From: Bacteroidales bacterium WCE2008
Lineage (GTDB): Bacteria; Bacteroidota; Bacteroidia; Bacteroidales; UBA932
Length of the DNA stretch: 64,000 nucleotides
Assembly (NCBI GenBank): GCA_900167925.1
Contig: FUZM01000003.1
Coordinates: 62,001 to 126,000 of the forward strand
Direction: 5' to 3'
Below the pieces are notes generated by a model. The model saw only the letters and a program-made list of their open reading frames with translations, searched no databases and was not told where the DNA came from. This document shows, piece after piece, positions 35,867 to 43,783 of this stretch; positions within the stretch are counted from its first letter, which is position 1; every line of letters starts with the position of its first letter. Made by a program: the position numbers and the translations under genes.

Positions 35867-36879
35867 TCTTTATGTTTACCGGCAAGCATACCGCAGGCCG
35901 CAAAAATATCTTCTCCTCTCGAGGCTCTTATCGTAGCCGTCAGTCCGGACCTGGAGAGCCGGTCCCGGAACTGTTCCATAGCGATTTCCGACGATGTCTC
36001 GTACGGGAAATCAGGAATCTTGTGGAAGCGGATCAGGTTGACTCTGCATTCAAGCCCTTTCAGCATCCTGATGATCGCATCGGCATGACGTTTCGAGTCG
36101 TTCACGCCCGTGAACATCGTATATTCGAAACTGACCCTGCGCTGGCCGGTAAAATCGTACTCCTTTATAAGCTCCACCACCTTTTCGATAGGGAAAGCCT
36201 TCTGGACCGGCATGAGCTCGAGTCTTTCTTCTGGGAAAGGATTATGCATACTTATCGCAAGATGGCACTTTGTCTCGTCGAGATAGCGCTTCAGGTTAGG
36301 GAGGACACCTATTGACGAAAGTGTTATCCTCTTCGGGCTCCAGCCGAAACCCCAGTCAGCGGTAAGTATTTCGATAGTCCTTTTTACGTTCAGGTAGTTG
36401 TCCAGCGGTTCGCCCATACCCATGAATACCGTATTGGTAAGGACATCCGCCTCGTCGACGGCGATAAACTGCGAAATTATCTGCGCAGCGTCAAGGTTGC
36501 CGTGGAAACCTTGTCTTCCGGTCATGCAGAAATGGCAGCCCATCCTGCAACCGGCCTGGGAAGACGCACAAAGAGTGTGCCTGTCTGCATCCGGAATCAT
36601 GACAGATTCGACAGAATTTGTCTCATCTACCGGAAAAAGATACTTTTTCGTGCCATCGACTGACTCCTGGCACATGGAATATTCCAGCAGACCGACTTCC
36701 GCGATCTCCGAAAGCTTCTCCCTTCCGGCCTTGGAGATATTGGTCATGGACTCGATATCCCTCACGCGGCCCTTGTAAAGCCAACGCGCTATCTGGTCTC
36801 CCGCAAATTTCGGAAGGCCTGCCTGAAGGGCGATTTCCTTGAGTTCATCCGGCGTCTTTCCCAGTAGTTTTATCTTCAT
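35863..36879 (-). CDS. rlmN: Dual-specificity 23S rRNA/tRNA C2-adenosine methyltransferase
   Basis: 338 residues. The radical SAM cluster motif is C111, C115 and C118 (GCRMGCHFCMTG). The second conserved cysteine that carries the methyl group is near the C-terminus in FAACGML. The MGMGEPLDNY motif is present. It methylates A2503 of 23S rRNA and A37 of some tRNAs. It is the first gene of rlmN-patatin-recX, with overlaps of 4 bp to patatin. Confidence 0.95.
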   Translation of the reverse strand: MKIKLLGKTPDELKEIALQAGLPKFAGDQIARWLYKGRVRDIESMTNISKAGREKLSEIAEVGLLEYSMCQESVDGTKKYLFPVDETNSVESVMIPDADRHTLCASSQAGCRMGCHFCMTGRQGFHGNLDAAQIISQFIAVDEADVLTNTVFMGMGEPLDNYLNVKRTIEILTADWGFGWSPKRITLSSIGVLPNLKRYLDETKCHLAISMHNPFPEERLELMPVQKAFPIEKVVELIKEYDFTGQRRVSFEYTMFTGVNDSKRHADAIIRMLKGLECRVNLIRFHKIPDFPYETSSEIAMEQFRDRLSRSGLTATIRASRGEDIFAACGMLAGKHKE

Positions 36880-36902
36880 TTCAGAGGCTTTTATTCACTC
36901 TG

Positions 36903-36910
36903 CAAAAATA
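36903..36910 (-). promoter_or_regulatory. -7 element (TATTTTTG) for the rlmN operon
   Basis: Exact TAnnTTTG match 23 bp before the rlmN ATG. It is divergent from the recA promoter. Confidence 0.55.
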
Positions 36911-36944
36911 CTCAAAAAATATTTCAGAATGCAGGCTTTTTTAA

Positions 36945-36952
36945 TAACTTTG
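36945..36952 (+). promoter_or_regulatory. -7 element (TAACTTTG) for recA
   Basis: Exact TAnnTTTG match with TTTC 19 bp upstream as a weak -33. The 15-bp palindrome at 36961-36975 follows directly. Confidence 0.6.
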
Positions 36953-36960
36953 CGAATGAC

Positions 36961-36975
36961 TGTCCTTTAAGGACA
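36961..36975. promoter_or_regulatory. Perfect palindrome at the predicted recA transcription start
   Basis: TGTCCTT and AAGGACA flank one central T. The palindrome begins 8 bp after the -7 element. The position is ideal for a repressor operator, for example a LexA-type SOS box, but the sequence does not match the classical E. coli or Bacillus box. Confidence 0.4.
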
Positions 36976-37004
36976 ATAGAAATAACATTTTAACAAAAAC
37001 AATT

Positions 37005-38033
37005 ATGGCTAAAGAAGCAGTACAGGACAATGCCGCAGCAAACGCCGGAAAACTAAAGGCTCTGCAGGCAACGATCGACAAGATTGAGAAAGATTACGGG
37101 AAAGGGACGATCATGAAGCTGGGAGATCAGCCACAATGGGATGTGCAGGTAATACCGAGCGGATCCGTCGCTCTCGACCACGCACTCGGAATCGGAGGAT
37201 ACCCGAGAGGAAGGATAATCGAGATCTACGGACCGGAATCCAGCGGTAAGACTACCCTAGCAATCCACGCTATCGCGCAGGCTCAGAAACAGGGCGGAAT
37301 CGCCGCCATGATAGACGCCGAGCACGCATTTGACAGGACATACGCAAAGGCTCTCGGAGTAGACCTCGAGACCCTTCTCATTTCGCAGCCGGACAACGGA
37401 GAACAGGCACTCGAAATCGCCGACAACCTCATCCGTTCCGGAGCCATCGACATAATAGTTATCGACTCGGTTGCAGCCCTCACTCCGAAAGCTGAAATCG
37501 AAGGAGAAATGGGTGACAACAAGGTCGGTCTCCAGGCAAGGCTCATGAGCCAGGCGCTCAGAAAGCTTACGGCAAATATCAGCAAGACCAACACCTGCTG
37601 CATCTTCATCAACCAGCTCCGCGAGAAGATCGGAATCATGTTCGGCAACCCTGAGACCACCACCGGAGGTAACGCCCTCAAGTTCTACGCTTCCGTCCGC
37701 ATCGACGTCCGCAGGACAACCCAGATCAAGGACGGCGACGAGGCTCTCGGCAACCGCACCAAGGTAAAGGTAGTAAAGAACAAGATGGCTCCTCCTTTCA
37801 AGAAAGCCGAATTCGATATCGTCTATGGCGAAGGAATCTCGCACTGTGGAGAGCTCGTGGACCTCGGAGTCGAGCTTGGAATAATCTCCAAGAGCGGTTC
37901 ATGGTTCAGCTATAACGAATCCAAACTGGCGCAGGGCCGCGAAGCCGTAAAGCAGCTTCTGATGGACAACGCCGAACTCGCCGACGAGATCGAGGCAAAG
38001 ATCCGCGAGGCTATGAAGAATATCGAAGATTAA
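37005..38033 (+). CDS. recA: Recombinase A
   Basis: 342 residues. Walker A is GPESSGKT (76-83). The DNA-binding loops and the [10 protein letters not shown] and [16 protein letters not shown] stretches are typical. The last residues are helical and acidic, as usual. It forms filaments on single-stranded DNA for recombination and SOS induction. It is 9 bp upstream of cysK with no terminator, so some read-through into the cysteine genes is likely. Confidence 0.98.
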   Translation: MAKEAVQDNAAANAGKLKALQATIDKIEKDYGKGTIMKLGDQPQWDVQVIPSGSVALDHALGIGGYPRGRIIEIYGPESSGKTTLAIHAIAQAQKQGGIAAMIDAEHAFDRTYAKALGVDLETLLISQPDNGEQALEIADNLIRSGAIDIIVIDSVAALTPKAEIEGEMGDNKVGLQARLMSQALRKLTANISKTNTCCIFINQLREKIGIMFGNPETTTGGNALKFYASVRIDVRRTTQIKDGDEALGNRTKVKVVKNKMAPPFKKAEFDIVYGEGISHCGELVDLGVELGIISKSGSWFSYNESKLAQGREAVKQLLMDNAELADEIEAKIREAMKNIED

Positions 38034-38042
38034 TCAGATAAA

Positions 38043-38960
38043 ATGGTATATAACGGACTTACGGAACTCATCGGAAACACTCCGATGGTCAGACTCGGAG
38101 GCTTTGACGGACTCAAGGCCGAGGTTATTCTGAAACTGGAATACTTCAATCCCGGAGGCAGCGCAAAGGACAGGATTGCCCTTTCGATGATCGAGGACGC
38201 TGAAAGACGCGGCATCCTCAAGCCGGGAGCGACAATAATCGAACCGACGAGCGGCAACACCGGCGTCGGACTCGCCTGGGTCGGCACGGCAAAAGGATAC
38301 AAGACCATCCTTACGATGCCTGAGACCATGAGCCAGGAGAGACGCAGCCTGCTCAAGGCGCTCGGAGCCAAGCTCGAGCTTACTCCGGGTTCCGAAGGCA
38401 TGAAAGGCGCCATCGCCAGGGCAGAAGCCCTCAACAAGGAGATTCCGGGTTCCGTGATTCTGGGACAGTTTACCAATCCGGCCAATCCTGCAATGCACGA
38501 GCGCACCACAGGAGAGGAGATATGGAGAGATACTAAAGGCAAGGTCGACATCTTTGTCGCCGGCGTAGGTACAGGAGGCACGATCAGCGGCAGCACAAAG
38601 GCCCTGAAGAAGCACAATCCTGCGATCAAGGCCGTCGCCGTCGAACCTGCGACTTCTCCGGTCCTTTCCGAAGGCAAGGCCGGCAAACATGGAATACAGG
38701 GCATAGGCGCCGGTTTCGTACCGGCGACCTACGACCCTTCAGTCGTAGACAGCGTGATGACGGTGACTGACGCCGAAGCTATGGAAGCCAGCCGCAGTCT
38801 CTCCAGGAAGATGGGGCTTCTCGTCGGGATCTCATCCGGCGCGGCCCTCTCGGCAGCCCTGAAGCTTGCCGCAAAGGAAGAGAACGCCGGCAAGACAATA
38901 GTAGTCCTGCTTCCTGACACCGGCGAACGATATCTTTCAACTCCGCTATTCGCATTCTAG
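38043..38960 (+). CDS. cysK: Cysteine synthase A (O-acetylserine sulfhydrylase)
   Basis: 305 residues. The PLP lysine is K42 in GSAKDR, and the substrate loop TSGNTG follows at about 69-74. The glycine-rich phosphate site GTGGTISG and the C-terminal PDTGERYLST are present. It makes cysteine from O-acetylserine and sulfide. It lies 12 bp before cysE, whose product supplies its substrate and forms the cysteine synthase complex in other bacteria. Confidence 0.96.
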   Translation: MVYNGLTELIGNTPMVRLGGFDGLKAEVILKLEYFNPGGSAKDRIALSMIEDAERRGILKPGATIIEPTSGNTGVGLAWVGTAKGYKTILTMPETMSQERRSLLKALGAKLELTPGSEGMKGAIARAEALNKEIPGSVILGQFTNPANPAMHERTTGEEIWRDTKGKVDIFVAGVGTGGTISGSTKALKKHNPAIKAVAVEPATSPVLSEGKAGKHGIQGIGAGFVPATYDPSVVDSVMTVTDAEAMEASRSLSRKMGLLVGISSGAALSAALKLAAKEENAGKTIVVLLPDTGERYLSTPLFAF

Positions 38961-38972
38961 AACAGATAAGGC

Positions 38973-39878
38973 ATGGCATCTTCTACAGACATTCTCCAAA
39001 AGACAACGAAGGCCCTTTCCGAAGTATATCAGGAAGAGGAAGAGATGAACCTCAGGACGGGGTCCATACTGCCTTCGAATGACAATCTTAGAGAGCTCAT
39101 GCTTCTTATCAAAGGCGTTGTCTTTCCGGGCTTCTTCGACAGGTCGAGGATAACCGAAAGGACCCGTCTCTACCATACTGGAGTAGCAATCGAGAATATC
39201 TACAGCATACTCAAGGACCAGATAGCAAAGGGACTGGTATTCTGCTGCGACCGTTCCGAAAATACCGTTGCGGCAGAGGCCAAGAAACTCGCGATCAGAT
39301 TCATCGAGGAGCTGCCGGAGATAAAGCGTCTCATGCTCACCGACGTTGCGGCCGTAGCCCACAATGACCCGGCCGTCACCAACTACGGAGAGGTGGTATT
39401 CAGCTATCCGGTAATAACGGTAATGCTTCACTACCGCACGGCGCACGCCCTGCTTGAACTCGGCGTCCCTATTATCCCTAGGATCATAACCGAGCTGGCG
39501 CACTCGGAGACCGGTATCGACATCCACCCTGCCGCCAAGATCGGAGAATACTTCAGCATAGACCATGGAACCGGAGTGGTTATCGGGGCGACCAGCATAA
39601 TCGGCAACCACGTGATGCTCTATCAGGGCGTCACCCTCGGAGCCAAGAACTTCAAGTACGACGAGAAAGGCCTTCCGATGAATGTGCCGAGACACCCTAT
39701 ACTTGAGGACAACGTGACGGTATATTCCAACACATCGATCCTCGGCCGCGTCACCATAGGTCACGACACGATAATCGGAGGTAACATCTGGCTCACCCAC
39801 GACGTTCCGCCACATTCAAGGCTGCTCCAGAGCAAGGCCATGTACGATCCGGGATTTCTGGACGGCGCAGGCATCTAA
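38973..39878 (+). CDS. cysE: Serine O-acetyltransferase
   Basis: 301 residues. A helical N-terminal domain is followed by left-handed beta-helix repeats (DIHPAAKIGEYFSIDHGTG, VVIGATSIIGNHVMLYQGVTLG). It acetylates serine with acetyl-CoA. The C-terminus ends in DGAGI; an Ile C-terminus is what binds CysK in known complexes. It shares its stop with the convergent ComEA-like gene (CTAA). This longer bacterial form resembles the plant-type and Bacteroides serine acetyltransferases. Confidence 0.94.
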   Translation: MASSTDILQKTTKALSEVYQEEEEMNLRTGSILPSNDNLRELMLLIKGVVFPGFFDRSRITERTRLYHTGVAIENIYSILKDQIAKGLVFCCDRSENTVAAEAKKLAIRFIEELPEIKRLMLTDVAAVAHNDPAVTNYGEVVFSYPVITVMLHYRTAHALLELGVPIIPRIITELAHSETGIDIHPAAKIGEYFSIDHGTGVVIGATSIIGNHVMLYQGVTLGAKNFKYDEKGLPMNVPRHPILEDNVTVYSNTSILGRVTIGHDTIIGGNIWLTHDVPPHSRLLQSKAMYDPGFLDGAGI

Positions 39879-40747
39879 GGAGCGACTATCCTGCATTTCT
39901 TAAGTTTTGGCGCAAGAGCCGGGTCAAGGACTCCGGCTTTATCGAGCGCATCTATGGTCCAGTTCTCCACCGGGTTGTTCTCACGGAAGACGACGACTCC
40001 ATGGGCGGCATATTTACGGATATAAGGATGAGCCTTCAGGGAATCCTCCGGCAAAGTCCAGAGAGGATATGCCTCGGAAGGGCCCACCTCGATAAGATCG
40101 GCAAGCGCAGAATACTTTTCCTCGTCGAAACGATAGATATCCATAAGCTGCTCCGGATATGAATACCCGTGCAGTTCCTTCCTGTAAGAGACCATCTTCG
40201 CAGCATAGAAAGGCCCGATCCCGGGAAGAGTCTCGAACGCGGCCGAGTCGGCGGCGTTGATGTCCAGTTTAGGGATGTCTATATAATCCTTCAGACGTTC
40301 ATATACCGAATCTTCGACCACATAAGACTTCATGAAATCCTCCTTACGGCGGAAACGGCCTCCTTTACGGCGATAATTATCTATGGACTCGGCCTGCCTG
40401 GCGCTGAATCCCAGACGCTGCAGATCCTCCAGACTTACTGTATTGGGGTTGAAACGGAAATTCTCACAAGAACGGCCGACAATGGAGTTCCTGACCCTCC
40501 GGACACGTTCCGTGCGGCCCGGATTACTGACTCTCCGGGAAGAATGTGCCGGTCCGGCGACTATATTTTCCGCTCCGGCGACTATATAGACAGTATCCGG
40601 ATGAACCGACGATTCTGCTATATGCAGAACCGCGGCCCTGTGCACAAACAGCGCCGTCTGATAACCTATTGCAAGGAAAATAAGGGCGACAGCCCCTGTA
40701 ACGAACGATGCGGAAAGCCTATTCCCGCTCTCCCTTTTCTGGTCCAT
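39875..40747 (-). CDS. Membrane-anchored helix-hairpin-helix protein (ComEA-like)
   Basis: 290 residues with one N-terminal membrane segment (about 14-33). Three helix-hairpin-helix-like units follow: NPNTVSLEDLQRLGFSARQAESIDNY, DINAADSAAFETLPGIGPFYAAKMVSYR, and a weaker C-terminal one (WTIDALDKAGVLDPALAPKL). The fold binds DNA non-specifically in ComEA, the periplasmic DNA-uptake receptor. No other uptake gene is in the window. Its first 29 bp overlap the end of rsmI. Confidence 0.75.
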   Translation of the reverse strand: MDQKRESGNRLSASFVTGAVALIFLAIGYQTALFVHRAAVLHIAESSVHPDTVYIVAGAENIVAGPAHSSRRVSNPGRTERVRRVRNSIVGRSCENFRFNPNTVSLEDLQRLGFSARQAESIDNYRRKGGRFRRKEDFMKSYVVEDSVYERLKDYIDIPKLDINAADSAAFETLPGIGPFYAAKMVSYRKELHGYSYPEQLMDIYRFDEEKYSALADLIEVGPSEAYPLWTLPEDSLKAHPYIRKYAAHGVVVFRENNPVENWTIDALDKAGVLDPALAPKLKKCRIVAP

Positions 40748-41462
40748 GTCTTCTCTCGCCTCTTTTCTCCTCCTTCAATTCATGTCTGTCGGCCCCGGCG
40801 ACAACGATTACGATTTCGCCCTTGGGCTCATGTTCACGATACCATGCGGCCACTTCCGAAAGACTTCCCCTGCGGTGCTCCTCGTGCACCTTGGAAATCT
40901 CCCTGGCAACTGAGCACTCCCTGCCTGGTCCGAAGAACTCGGCGAACTGCTCCAGAGTCTTTACAAGACGGTAAGGAGACTCATAGAACACCATAGTCCT
41001 GGTCTCTTTCGAAAGAGCCGTCAGCAAAGTCTGGCGTCCCTTCTTGACGGGCAGAAAACCTTCGAAACAGAAACGGTCGCACGGCAGACCTGACGAGACT
41101 ATCGCCGGGATACATGCCGTCGGTCCCGGAAGAGTCTCGACGACGATTCCTTCTGCCGAACATGTCCTCGCCAGAAGAAAACCCGGATCAGAAATACCCG
41201 GGGTACCGGCATCGCTGATAAGGGCGACATCCAGGCCCGCCAGAATCTTTTCCTTTACGATTTCGACTGTCTTATGCTCATTGAACTTGTGATGGGACTG
41301 CAGCGGCCGGTGGATATCATACTTCTGGAGCAGCACAGAGCTCGTCCTGGTATCCTCTGCCAGGATGAGATCAGCCTCCTTCAGAACCCTCACAGCCCTG
41401 AAAGTCATGTCTTCCATATTTCCGACAGGAGTCGGCACTATGTAAAGCTTTCCTGCCATCAC
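40719..41462 (-). CDS. rsmI: 16S rRNA (cytidine-1402-2'-O)-methyltransferase
   Basis: 247 residues of the SAM-dependent tetrapyrrole-methylase fold. Diagnostic stretches are VPTPVGNMEDMTFRAVRVL, AEDTRTSSVLL, SDAGTPGISDPG and ETLPGPTACIPA. It methylates the 2'-OH of C1402 in 16S rRNA. The last residues are charged (RRHGPEKGERE) and overlap the next gene. The start overlaps the stop of the coiled-coil gene by 4 bp. Confidence 0.93.
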   Translation of the reverse strand: MMAGKLYIVPTPVGNMEDMTFRAVRVLKEADLILAEDTRTSSVLLQKYDIHRPLQSHHKFNEHKTVEIVKEKILAGLDVALISDAGTPGISDPGFLLARTCSAEGIVVETLPGPTACIPAIVSSGLPCDRFCFEGFLPVKKGRQTLLTALSKETRTMVFYESPYRLVKTLEQFAEFFGPGRECSVAREISKVHEEHRRGSLSEVAAWYREHEPKGEIVIVVAGADRHELKEEKRGERRHGPEKGERE

Positions 41463-42139
41463 TTACGTATTCTGCGCCTTACGGCCATCATGAATCTATA
41501 TACATCGTCGGAATCCAGATCCCACTCCGGGAAGGTTCCGCTGAGATAGTCCATCGCCTCTGAAAGCGAATCCATAGCATTGAGACGGTCGATCGTATCC
41601 TGGTACAGCGCCGAATCCTTGCGGAACAGCCTGTTTATGAACACGACCTGATCGCCCAGGGCGATTGCGCTGCGCAGCGATTTCACTTCCGGGCCCGGTA
41701 TGTCGGTCCTCCATGCAGCCTTGCCGGCCATCGCATCGAGCACCGCAGGGCCCTTGCCTTTTGCCTTATGGACATGAGACCCGACCGGTGCCGGCTCCGG
41801 TTCTCCGAAAAGACCGGAAGGCAGATCCTCTACTGCCGGAGACTCCTCAACCACAGGTGCTTCCTCGGCCGCCGGAATATCTTCGGCCACCGGCACATCT
41901 TCGACAACAGGGATGTCTTCGATCTCCACCGGTCCAGGTGCAGGGACCGAATCCACTACTGGTTCATCGATGTCAAGGGATATATCGATAGGGTCCGGGC
42001 TTTCAGGTTCGGAAGCCGGCTCTGCCCCCTCCTCCGATACGAGTTCAGCGAGTCTGGCCTCAATATCAGCAAGTTCCTTTTTGAGGGCCTCGACCCTGTT
42101 GATAAGTTCCTTAAATTTTTCTGTGTCTTTAGTCTCCAT
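41459..42139 (-). CDS. Coiled-coil protein with an acidic proline-rich repeat linker
   Basis: 226 residues from the ATG at 42139. A heptad coiled coil occupies 1-40 (FKELINRVEALKKELADIEARLAEL). A linker of about 85 residues repeats a P-x-x-E-[ED] unit, with VVEDVPVAEDIPAAEEAPVVEE at its core. The C-terminal 90 residues are helical (LGDQVVFINRLFRKDSALYQDTIDRLNAM). I do not recognise the family. An adaptor or envelope-spacer role is a guess. Confidence 0.7.
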   Translation of the reverse strand: METKDTEKFKELINRVEALKKELADIEARLAELVSEEGAEPASEPESPDPIDISLDIDEPVVDSVPAPGPVEIEDIPVVEDVPVAEDIPAAEEAPVVEESPAVEDLPSGLFGEPEPAPVGSHVHKAKGKGPAVLDAMAGKAAWRTDIPGPEVKSLRSAIALGDQVVFINRLFRKDSALYQDTIDRLNAMDSLSEAMDYLSGTFPEWDLDSDDVYRFMMAVRRRIRK

Positions 42140-42155
42140 AATGAGCAAATATGAC

Positions 42156-42163
42156 TATCTTTG
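42156..42163 (+). promoter_or_regulatory. -7 element (TATCTTTG) for tdk
   Basis: Exact TAnnTTTG match 35 bp before the tdk ATG. Confidence 0.55.
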
Positions 42164-42174
42164 TTCTGACAGCA

Positions 42175-42182
42175 CAAAATTA
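42175..42182 (-). promoter_or_regulatory. -7 element (TAATTTTG) for the coiled-coil-rsmI-ComEA-like operon
   Basis: Exact TAnnTTTG match 35 bp before the coiled-coil gene. Confidence 0.5.
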
Positions 42183-42198
42183 ATAATTTTCATTTAGT

Positions 42199-42780
42199 AT
42201 GTTTCCGGAAAGGTTAAAAAAATCAGGATACATCGAGGTGATCTGCGGCTCGATGTTCTCCGGCAAGACGGAGGAACTCATAAGAAGACTCAAAAGAGCC
42301 CAGTTCGCCAAACAGAAGATAGCTACATTCAAACCTACGATCGACAAGAGATACTCCGAACTTGACGTGGTCTCCCACGACGAGCACAGCATCTCCTGCA
42401 CTCCGATCAAGTCTCCTTCAAGGATGCTTCAAATCGATGACGACGTGCAGGTAGTAGGCATCGACGAGGCCCAGTTCTTCGACGAGAGCATCATCGAAGT
42501 CGCCCAGACGCTTGCCAACAGCGGAAGAAGGGTGATCATCGCGGGACTCGACACCGACTATCTCGGAAAGCCTTTCGGCCCTATGCCGGGGCTCATGGCC
42601 ATCGCCGAGGACGTGCAGAAGGTCCATGCGATCTGCGTCCGCTGCGGCAATCTGGCCAACCACTCGCACCGCCTTTCGCAGAGCAAGAAACTTGTGGTCC
42701 TGGGAGAGAAGGATATATATGAGCCTTTGTGCCGCGAGTGCTACAACAAGGCAATGCTTGAAGACAAAGAGCAGGATTAA
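42199..42780 (+). CDS. tdk: Thymidine kinase
   Basis: 193 residues. Walker A is GSMFSGKT (17-24), with DEAQFFD and the lasso region. The four zinc cysteines are in CVRCG and CREC near the C-terminus. It phosphorylates thymidine. The start follows a -7 element by 35 bp. Its stop shares bases with the convergent xerD stop (TTAA). Confidence 0.95.
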   Translation: MFPERLKKSGYIEVICGSMFSGKTEELIRRLKRAQFAKQKIATFKPTIDKRYSELDVVSHDEHSISCTPIKSPSRMLQIDDDVQVVGIDEAQFFDESIIEVAQTLANSGRRVIIAGLDTDYLGKPFGPMPGLMAIAEDVQKVHAICVRCGNLANHSHRLSQSKKLVVLGEKDIYEPLCRECYNKAMLEDKEQD

Positions 42781-43619
42781 CGTCTCGGATGATGGTCCAG
42801 GACCGATTTCTGCCAGGTCTTGGTATCTATGTGTGTGTAGATCTCCGTGGTAAGTATGCTCTCATGACCGAGCATCTCCTGCACGACCCTGAGGTCAGCC
42901 CCGTTTTCCACCAGATGAGTTGCGAATGAATGCCGGAATGTATGAGGAGAAATCTCCTTGTGGATTCCGGCAATTATTGTCTGTTTCTTTACCAGATTGA
43001 AGGCGGAGACGCGGCTTAGTCTTCCTCCTTTGGCATTTACGAAAAGTACGTCGCTGTCGAAGGGTCTGGCTTCCAGATAAGCCTGTATAGCATCTCTGGC
43101 GACATCTCCAAGGGGAATCAGCCTCTGCTTGTTGCCTTTTCCTATGACTCTTACGAAGCCTTCATCGAAGAATATGTCCGATATCCTGAGTCCGACAGCC
43201 TCCGATACCCTGAGTCCACATCCGTACAAGGTTTCCAGCAGCGCCTTGTCGCGCAAGCCGTTCCATGTCCCCGTATTTACCGAATCGAGTATCGCGAATA
43301 CCTCTTCGCGTGACAGTACCGCAGGGATATATCGTCCGAGTTTCGGGAAGTCGACGGCGTCGCATGGATTGTCGTCCCTTTCCTTTTCGAGGATGAGCCA
43401 ATTGAAGAAAGAGCGCAGGGAGCTGAGGATTCTGGCCTGAGATCTCTTGGACATGTCTTTTGACGAGATATAGCCGACTATATCTGATGGTTGCGCTGTC
43501 TTGCCGTCTTTACCTGTCTCTTCGAGAAAGGCCTTGACGTCAGAGCTGTAGGACGCCACTGTATTCAGCGACATTCCCCTTTCCACCTTCAGATAATATC
43601 GATACTCGTCAATCGTCAT
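42777..43619 (-). CDS. xerD: Tyrosine recombinase, XerC/XerD type
   Basis: 280 residues. The SAM-like N-terminal DNA-binding domain is followed by the catalytic domain. Residues of the active site are visible: the first arginine in [13 protein letters not shown], then H226, R229, H252 and nucleophile Y261 in HTFRH...LGH...Y. Chromosome-dimer resolution at dif is the usual role. No dif-like site was recognised. It lies directly after the repeat element at 43642-43769. The symbol is chosen by similarity of the whole protein; XerC cannot be excluded. Confidence 0.85.
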   Translation of the reverse strand: MTIDEYRYYLKVERGMSLNTVASYSSDVKAFLEETGKDGKTAQPSDIVGYISSKDMSKRSQARILSSLRSFFNWLILEKERDDNPCDAVDFPKLGRYIPAVLSREEVFAILDSVNTGTWNGLRDKALLETLYGCGLRVSEAVGLRISDIFFDEGFVRVIGKGNKQRLIPLGDVARDAIQAYLEARPFDSDVLFVNAKGGRLSRVSAFNLVKKQTIIAGIHKEISPHTFRHSFATHLVENGADLRVVQEMLGHESILTTEIYTHIDTKTWQKSVLDHHPRR

Positions 43620-43641
43620 ATTTCTATAATCTTTTAAATCT

Positions 43642-43769
43642 GAAAAGCAGACTGCTATGTCTGGAGACTACGCGCCTTCGGCGCTATCCTTCCCAGCCTA
43701 AGGCTGGGCCCCTCCCGCTCACGATGGCCGCGGGCGGCCACGGTCTCCAGACATAGCAGTCTGCTTTTC
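43642..43769. repeat. Structured repeat element, copy A (27-bp arms, 74-nt core)
   Basis: Perfect arms of 27 bp lie at 43642-43668 and 43743-43769. The core at 43669-43742 holds three hairpins. Read on the minus strand, these are GGCCG/CGGCC, CCCAGCC/GGCTGGG and GCGCC/GGCGC. The core is 70 of 74 identical to copy B at 62055-62191, but the arms differ in sequence. It starts 14 nt past the DPP III stop and precedes xerD, in a codirectional gene pair. Confidence 0.85.
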
Positions 43770-43783
43770 GGACAGTGTCCAGA

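Noticed and set aside
43642..43769. Reading the repeat elements as plain Rho-independent terminators
   Set aside because: A terminator does not need a conserved 74-nt core. Copy B is followed by A9, not a T-run, on the strand of the upstream gene.
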